Shown here one piece after another: positions 56,881 through 64,000 of a stretch of 64,000 nucleotides of DNA. The position numbers and the translations under genes are program-made. This stretch comes from Timema cristinae (Eukaryota > Arthropoda > Insecta > Phasmatodea > Timematidae): assembly GCA_039000515.1 (NCBI GenBank), contig JBCFYV010000012.1, positions 28,161,390 through 28,225,389 on the forward strand, given 5' to 3'. Under the pieces are notes generated by a model. The model worked only from the letters and a program-made list of their open reading frames with translations, was not told where the DNA came from and did no database searches. The first letter of the stretch is position 1; each line of letters begins with the position of its first letter.

Positions 56881-57289
56881 AAACTTGTTTGATCTTGCGC
56901 GCCACATTTAACAACTAAAGTAGTCAAGGGCTAGATTAAAACAAATGTTGTATTGTAATAATTATGTTAAGTAAGAATAATTCCAACTTGGTAGCTACCT
57001 ATAAATATTTAATAAGAATGACCTTTTGAAACCGTCTATTTTCAACAATGTTGTCAATGTAGGGCTTTTAAACTTATGCCGGTCATTTTTTAATTGCTGA
57101 CAAATGAGCGTTAGTTAATTAGCTGTGATCTCTCGGGTATTTGGATACGTTTCGGATAAGGAAACAGCTGTTAAAATACGCATCCGCCGCTAAACCCTGC
57201 ACAAACTTGGTGAGAAATACCGGAATTTGACCCATATCTAAGAAATAGTAGGAATATATTGTATTTTCTCGAATTTCATAAGAATAAAT

Positions 57290-58130
57290 AAATGGTACGG
57301 AGCTCCACACGGACTTTCTCGCTCTATTGCTTAAACATGGAGATATTTACTCCAAACTCGTAATATATGTGAAACGAAATAATATACACTAGTAAAACCA
57401 AGCATAAATTGCACTATATTTATTTAAAACCTTTTAACGTCCCGGTTTAAATTTTATAATTTTATTCTTAAAGAATTAATGTCCTCATTTGTATATGTTT
57501 GGACCAATAAAAAAGATAGATATTAAGTTCACAAGGGTCAACACTTTGTATTAAAATGTCTACCTCCGGTTAAAATTTTCAACATTTTATTAGGTGCTGC
57601 ACAACTTTAGGTCATCGCATTGCTATTAAATGCCTCATTTATAAATTTTGGCAGATAAAATGTAAATGTTGAATATCGAATTTAAAATGGAGATAGATCA
57701 TTGTTGTACTAACATTTCTCTTGAGATGTTTAAGGAAAAATAACAAACTTTTAGAGAGCCTTACTTATATTTATTACTCTGTGGAATTGGAGAATAATTG
57801 CGTTAAAACTTAAGTAGTATCTCTTTACAACTAAAGCTCACAAACTTGTATTAATATATTTGTGAATATCTCATAAATTGTTAGTTTTATACAAATATAT
57901 TTCAAATAAAAGTTTTTTATTTTTAATAGCACTAACACTTTTCTCTGATAAATTATTTAGTATCTCAAATGGTTGCGGAGATACGGAAATTTTCGCGTCT
58001 GTAACGTACCCTAAAAGTAGTTTTCATAAGAAAATGAAAATAATCATTTTATTTGTGATCTTAATCAACGCCTTGATACGAATTTTAATCAAAATCAATA
58101 GAGCCGATTTGATAAAATAGATTTTTAATT
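57290..58130 (+). repeat. Dispersed repeat family R, copy 3
   Basis: It starts AATGGTACGGAGCTCCACACGG then ACTTTCTCGCTCTATTG and follows copy 2 closely to about GAATTTTAATCAAAATC near 58080-58100. The 3' end with AGCGAGAAAGTA is missing, so it is truncated. The 80-codon frame at 57878-58120 is incidental. Confidence 0.6.
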
Positions 58131-60562
58131 ACAGTAAGTTAACTTTTACAAGTAAAAAAATATACAATAGACGAAAAAATCTGACATTTTCTGACTGAAC
58201 CTTTGGCAAATGTCTTTTAATTAGATTTGAAAAACTGGTAATACTAATTACTGATGTAATGTTATAATGTGAAAATCAAATAAAGGATACAATAAAATTG
58301 CATCTTGATGCCTGAGACAAATGGTGGAGGACCGTTTGAAAAACGCTGCCCTAATCTACCACTGCGCCCACGTGCAACACCCCCGAACCATCAATTCCGA
58401 CCATCGTAAAAACTAAACAGGGTTGTCGACTTGAAGTAGAGTAGATTAGCGGTGTGCTCTGTCAAACATCAAACCCAATATTCAATAAATGATGAAAACA
58501 AAGCATTGACAATCATCACAATAATCTTCAGTCATTTTATTCGAACCAATATAATTCCATTGTTACAATGATTTTTGTATAAAATAACAAAGCGGGTAGA
58601 AAGAATTAATAAAATTGTTTGTATAAAAATAAAAATATATAGGGGGGGGGCTTGATTATCTACCAAGGGGGTCAGCTGATAAATGTTGGGAACCATTGCT
58701 AGAGAGGCAATAAGGTCCAGTGACCACTGTGATATATATATATTTATAGTTTTCTCAGTTTATTCGGGTTTAAATAACCATGAAAGATACTCGAACACAA
58801 TTCTAATCAATTATTTATATTAAACCATTATCAAATTGTCAGACATATTTAATTTATTACGTGTTGACATGCTTATATCATATATATATTTTCACCATAT
58901 TTTATAGTAACTAATAGTTAATTCATTATACCTTTAAACAAAGTAAAAAAGTATTTCAAAGTTGGTCTTTATGATAAACCAAAAGCTTGACCTTATTAAT
59001 GTGGTTTATTTTCTCATATAAATAAATATCATTGTGATCAATAACATCTCTGAACTCGGTATTACGATTTCCCCGAGCCCGCAAAAGTAGATTTTACAAT
59101 ATTCTGACTGTCCCCGTGTATGTGTGTATGTGTCTGTGATTTCATTCCTGGGACAAGCCCTTGATCCAAACTGCTCTGATATATTTTGATATTTTATAAG
59201 TTATATAACGGACAGTTTTAAATTATGAACCTAGCCCTTAAATTAAGGTTAGCTTACTGATGATTTAATATGTACAAATTTAGATAAATATATATATCTT
59301 TGGATAAATTAGTTTTAAGTTCATATATGATGAATGTTTATTGTTTTTAACAGGATGATGTGGGTTTTTTTTAGGTAAAACTTACTTAAAGGTATTTGAT
59401 TAAAAACATGTTTTGGATCATGTTATTCCAAGCTACATATGAACCATATGAAATTGAATGTGCGATTATGTTGTAGCATTTATCTAAAGCGTTTTACTAC
59501 CGGATCAAGCAATCCGTATTTAATCATACAAATTTGTAGAGATGAAAAAGTTGGAATTTTATAGAAATCATATACATGTTTACGTGAAGAAAGAGTGGAA
59601 AAATATTTAGAAAAAACTGACCTCGATATATACGGCAGGATTAAAACCATCAGCATTAGACAGCATTCACAGACTTTGCATTTAATGCCGACCATGGGAT
59701 CTAGAAACAAGTTTGCATCATTTTATTCTATGTATTATTTGCAGATTATGTTTTTTCAGATACTTTAGAAATACATAATGGATTGAAACAATGAGTTGCA
59801 CTTTCCTCGTTACTCTTTGATCTAGCCTTAGAATATGCTTTGAGACGAATTACCCTTTTCATTTGGCGTGGAAATGTAGACACATGGGAACAAACGGCTA
59901 TCTTCAAGAATTTTTATTGTTTTGCTATTTTCTTTACGGAAACGGTTTGTTCAAGAATAGAATCATGTTGATTAAGTTATATTTTTATATAGTCTACACA
60001 CCTACTATATAATTTTAACAGTGATAAAATATCAATAATCTTGATATTTTTCAATAGAAAACTGCCAGCTACATAACACAAAATAAGAAAAGGTAACACC
60101 TAATAAAGATTTATATATTACCTTAGAAGAAGTGTTGAAAGTATTACTATAAAAATTTCACTCTCTCTCTTGAAAACTGATATTTCCAAACGTATGATTT
60201 TTCCACAAGACCTGTCCGGTAGCTAAGCACCATCTACGGTTTCCGTGATCCATCTGTTCTTGTTGGCGCGGAAGGATACTTTTGTCGGTTGTGAAGCCAC
60301 GCCACGCCTTTCCCCTTCCGCCCAACATCGAACAAAATAAATTTTAGATTTGTACTAGGCAAGGTCAAGGGCCTTAAGGTAAGTGCAAAAGAGTATGGGA
60401 GGGTTGACATTAAACGATATGATGTAACAATTAGGATCCTCATATGCTTTAGATTGGTTTAAGAATAGTAAAAAATAGACTACAAGAGATTCAGAAATGT
60501 TATTAGAAGTTAGTAAGGAAAGAGGTTTAAAAGTGAATGCTAAATGATTAAGTATATGATAA
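58131..60562. other. AT-rich stretch with isolated hAT-like ends
   Basis: GTTTGAAAAACGCTGCCCTA near 58337 and TTGGGAACCATTGCTAG near 58684 look like hAT termini in reverse, but partners were not identified. A 76-codon minus-strand frame at 59480-59710 is not recognised. Confidence 0.4.
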
Positions 60563-60944
60563 CAGTGGCGTATTCTGAGAAAAATTAATAGGTATGCTAT
60601 ACTCTAAAAGTTGCAATTAAGATTTGGGAGCCGAGGACCCACAACCATTGTCCAAGAACGTCAAGGGATTATTTCAAGGGATATATTTGAAGATGAGTTA
60701 ATTTAAAACAAGATTCTTGAACATTTATTATTTTCCTTTAACTGTATGATATCTTAGAAAATGTTGAGCCCCCCGTACCCCCTTCTATCACTCCAATATT
60801 ATCTCTTCTTTTATTTATCCATAACGATGATTACCATCCACTAGATATGTAATAAAAGTAACTCCATGGTGTCAGCTTGCATTCAGGCTATACCTATCGA
60901 GTGGCTTCCAAAATGTTTGGCTAATTAGTGCCAACACTTGCGGA

Positions 60945-61125
60945 TAGAGGGTGTCATGTGGTCAGCACAAAGATGACTCCCGCCTAAATGCTCGGCTTTC
61001 AATACCGCAGCCACTACTACTTTATTCGAGTAGTTCCTTATTTATCCACTCTAGGCTGAATCAAACCCGGAACCTCTAGGTCCGTAGCCAGAACCTATGA
61101 CCACTAGATCACATAGGTGGTCCTC
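60945..61125 (-). mobile_element. tRNA-derived SINE (family 3), minus strand
   Basis: The plus strand ends with ACCACTAGATCACATAGGTGG, the complement of a tRNA-like head with an A box (TGATCTAGTGGTCATAGG). The complement of the B box (GAATCAAACCCGGAACC) lies near 61057-61073. The body (GCTCGGCTTTCAATACCGCAG) differs from families 1 and 2. Confidence 0.55.
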
Positions 61126-62189
61126 AAAATTGTAATGATATCTACATGGTTAGAAATTTAAGTAAATATTAAAGTCGGGGCTAAGAGTGGTATGGGCACA
61201 TTTCTGAATGCATAAGAGGGACAGATCCTATTCAATTAGCCCAGTGTAATTAAAAGCACACAGCAATACTCAAAGCAAACAATCATAATAAGAGTAAAAT
61301 GAAGTGATACATCGATCAAGCGTCCATCAGATCTTGGTGAGAGGGAATCAGGTGGATTGTCACGTGGCATTTAAAACTATTTCTTAAAGCCTAACTTATC
61401 TTATACAATGCTGCTTGGAAAGAACCGAGTCTCCCAACTTGATAATTTATGCTCCAGAAGCTATTTAGATGCGTTAACTCTGACTAACATAGGGTAGGTT
61501 ATCTCGGACTATTAATACTCTATCGCTACGTCATTGGTTTATTGCTATATTTACACATATATTTTGCTGTAAGCATTGTTGCACCCAAGGAAGAGAGGGG
61601 TTAATAGGGTATTTGACCCCCTTCCCCCTCTTTACCCAACACTTCAAATAATGTTAATATAAATTTAAATAATATTAAGTATAACTAACATTGAAGATGT
61701 GTCGAATGTATATGCTACATTTTAAGACCAGGTTTCAGACTTAAGCCTAATATTCAAAATGTTTACCGTTAAACAAAAAATTAACAATTGAAAAAACCCT
61801 ACAAATAATAGCTTCGATACTATTTGTATTATTTAAATTACTTAATTAATATAAAACTACTCAAAATGATTTTAAAAACCATTTAATATTCACAAATATT
61901 CTCGGCTTTCAGGGCTGTGCAACCACAAACCCGCTCTCTCCATCAAAATGTCATTCTTGCTACAGCCTTGATTGAATTCCTCCCCTCAAAGTAAATGGCT
62001 GGGTGCGCCATTTATTAAGTAAATTATAAAAAAATATATATATTTTTTACCTTTCCCTTCTAAATCATCTTGAAATGGTGAACTAACACTCCTGACTTTT
62101 GGAAGAAGAATTACTTAAAACACAATATTCTTAGAATATGAACCAATATTAGTTTTAAAAGTAATAATTCAATACATATCTATTTATTA

Positions 62190-63373
62190 ACAACTAGATT
62201 TTACCCATTACGGCTTCGCCCGCAATAATTGATAAAATCTTTTAATTTTTAACTTAACTGTTTTGGTAATAAATCAAACTTTATTTTTTTCAAATATCTA
62301 TGCCTTTTTCTCAGTTCTAGCTGTAAATAATTTTGCCGTATTTTAATTTTCACTTTTAAATATTTCGTGATAAGAGAAATATATATTATTTAAGTCATCA
62401 ATTATAATTTTTTTTTAAATTTTTACCTTCATAATTAGTAAGATAAATAAATAAATGAAATAATATTTTTTCCCAACTATATAGCTAAAAATATCATATA
62501 TTTATCATTTATTAGTATAAAACTACGTCACACTAATTACTATTTACTTTCATTACAAAATATTAAATCACAAATTCTTAAATAACATCATTTCAATCCC
62601 ATTATAATAATATATTTATTATTATTTAAAATCAAAGGTTGGGAATAGTCCTATATGTTATTCCAGGACATACTCTACCAAAGTAAAAAGTTTCATTCGA
62701 ATCCGTTCGAATCCGTTTAACTTATATTACTTTCTTTACCTCACCTTTTTAAAGTTAGTAAAGAAAAGTTCCAAACTAAAACTAACGCACAAAAAATACT
62801 ATTTACCCTTTTTCATACATGTGACTTCGTATTTACACGTGAAAACAACAAAATTTCTTTCAACTTTTCGCTCTATAGAAATATTTTGCAGGATAGATGG
62901 TGCGTAAGTTTTAGTTTTGAAACGAACTTTACTAACTTTAAAAAATGGTAAGGTAACATAACATAAAGTTACTAATATCTTAATAATAATCACATTCATA
63001 TTTACTCGTAAAATGAAATAAAAAATCACTTTCCTCTTATATACGAAAAGTTTAAACATTAGTGTTGTAAAATTAATGTAATGTTGTTCCAAGATATACT
63101 CTACCAACTTATGAAAAAAAAATACTATTGAACTTTTATCATAAAAATAGCAAATGATTGGCAACCTGCAAACCTGCAAAATATTTAAAAATTATTATTG
63201 TAAAATTAATGTAAAATCAAAGGTTGGGAATAGTCTTGTATGTTATTCCAGGACATACTCTACCAATGTATACAAAGTTTCATTCGAATCTGTTCAGCAG
63301 TTTTGGTGTGATTGAGTAACAAACATCCAAACACACAAACTTTCGCATTTATAATATTATATATATAGTAAGA
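62190..63373 (+). mobile_element. RTE-like or similar element with conserved ends
   Basis: It starts AACTAGATTTTACCC...CGGCTTCGCCCGC and ends AAACTTTCGCATTTATAATATTA, a pair of terminal phrases I recall from a widespread class of insect repeats often linked to RTE-type LINEs. A 75-bp segment (TCAAAGGTTGGGAATAGTC onward) occurs twice, at about 62632 and 63217. The coding part is absent; the 126-codon minus-strand frame at 62799-63179 is AT-rich noise. Confidence 0.45.
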
Positions 63374-63497
63374 TGTAAACATTAGTGTTTACACAGTTCA
63401 CACAGACAGCAATGAATTAAACAAAAGACTAGTCGATATCATTTTGGGTATTCGGCGCAGGACTAGCATACCCAGAGAATACGCCACTGTATGACAA

Positions 63498-64000
63498 CAC
63501 AGATAATACATATTGAGGATGATAATTTAGATATTACTTCAAACAACATATAATTTGACATAAGTATTTAATCAATTCAAATATCTACGAACCATTTTAT
63601 CTAGCATTAACAATATTATATTGGAAACTATAAATATAATACAGTTGAGAAATGCATACTCTTATTCAGTCATTAGGTTGTTGACATCTCGCCTGCTATC
63701 AGGAATATAAAATTTAGAATATATAAAACAATTTTTTTACCAAATTGTTCTATATGGGTGGGAAACATGATCTCTTACCCTACATGATGAAAATATATTT
63801 AGGATGTTCAAAAACAAGTCGCTTAGAAAGTTATTTACTTCTAAAAGGGACGAAGACATTGGGAAGTGGAAGAGGTTACAAAATGATGAGTTACATATCA
63901 TGTAGTCATTACATTACTTTACAATATCAGAATAATAAAGTCTCATTGATCAGAGGTGGCACGTCATGCAGCATGATTAGAAAAATCTAGAACCGCCTTC
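63498..64000. other. AT-rich stretch, end of window
   Basis: An 81-codon plus-strand frame at 63745-63990 has no recognised motif. Confidence 0.45.

Larger units (their letters stand above)
60563..63489. mobile_element. hAT-type element, 2.9 kb, non-coding
   Basis: The left end CAGTGGCGTATTCTGAG and the reversed right end CAGTGGCGTATTCTCTG agree over 14 bases; GGTATGCTA recurs a little inward on both sides. The flanks TATGATAA (60555-60562) and TATGACAA (63490-63497) form an 8-bp duplication with one mismatch, as expected for hAT. No transposase remnant is visible. It contains a SINE (60945-61125) and another repeat (about 62190-63373), so it is older than those. Confidence 0.7.

Noticed and set aside
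56868..58354. Possible hAT element with ends at about 56870 and 58354
   Set aside because: The two ends resemble different hAT terminal repeats and the flanks do not form an 8-bp duplication.
62799..63179. 126-codon minus-strand frame
   Set aside because: It is AT-rich, biased to Phe/Ile/Lys/Tyr, has no motif and crosses repeat sequence.

Overview
The window looks like a gene-poor, repeat-dense, AT-rich stretch of an arthropod genome, most likely an insect and perhaps a hemipteran. The organism is inferred from the mobile elements: an R1-clade LINE, a P-element/THAP transposase fossil, a pogo/Tigger fossil, tRNA-derived SINEs with (TAA)n tails, and a Ty3/gypsy element with a baculovirus-F-like envelope gene. 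I found no convincing host protein-coding gene, rRNA, genuine tRNA, operon or CRISPR array. All placements of families are by eye and memory; no database was searched.

The dominant feature is a complete endogenous retrovirus-like Ty3/gypsy element at 5767-17391 (11,625 bp). Its two 605-bp LTRs look identical base for base, it begins TG and ends CA, and it is flanked by the 4-bp duplication AAGG. It carries a tRNA-Leu-type primer binding site, gag with three CCHC knuckles, pol (protease, RT, RNase H, integrase) entered through an apparent -1 frameshift signal (TTTAAAC plus a downstream stem), and an F-like env with signal peptide, RxxR cleavage site, fusion-peptide-like segment and C-terminal anchor. 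About 2.9 kb of unexplained sequence with an antisense 114-codon ORF lies between env and the 3' LTR. The copy is defective: gag has two frame breaks, the pol tail one, env one, and the integrase has Gly where the catalytic Glu belongs.

This element sits inside a decayed R1-clade LINE (about 5427-5766 and 17392-20190), which also holds a roughly 0.9-kb hAT-type insert (18031-18939). Upstream lie a Tc1/mariner-like remnant (2173-2988) and an LTR-tail remnant followed by four primer-binding-site-like repeats (3470-3873).

From 20 to 41 kb there are a Tigger-type MITE, a SINE carrying a Harbinger-type MITE, a P-element fossil on the minus strand (23.4-25.7 kb), a minisatellite (28.9-29.4 kb), several SINE copies, a large dispersed repeat family (31.5-33.0 and 34.4-38.5 kb) with a nested hAT MITE and a GC-rich insert, and a pogo transposase fossil (38.5-40.35 kb).

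From 41 to 64 kb there are three compositionally distinct, possibly regulatory blocks (41.36-41.96, 43.9-44.33 and 52.9-53.3 kb), a fossil of a DUF7869-like gene (45.05-46.64 kb), four copies of one SINE family with clean target duplications (46.7, 51.0, 54.3 and 56.6 kb), a TTAA-flanked foldback element, two large adjacent palindromes (54.8-55.24 kb), a Mutator-like fragment, and a 2.9-kb hAT-type element (60563-63489) with further insertions inside it. The rest is AT-rich sequence in which I see nothing specific. The biology here is the layering of mobile elements rather than a cellular pathway.
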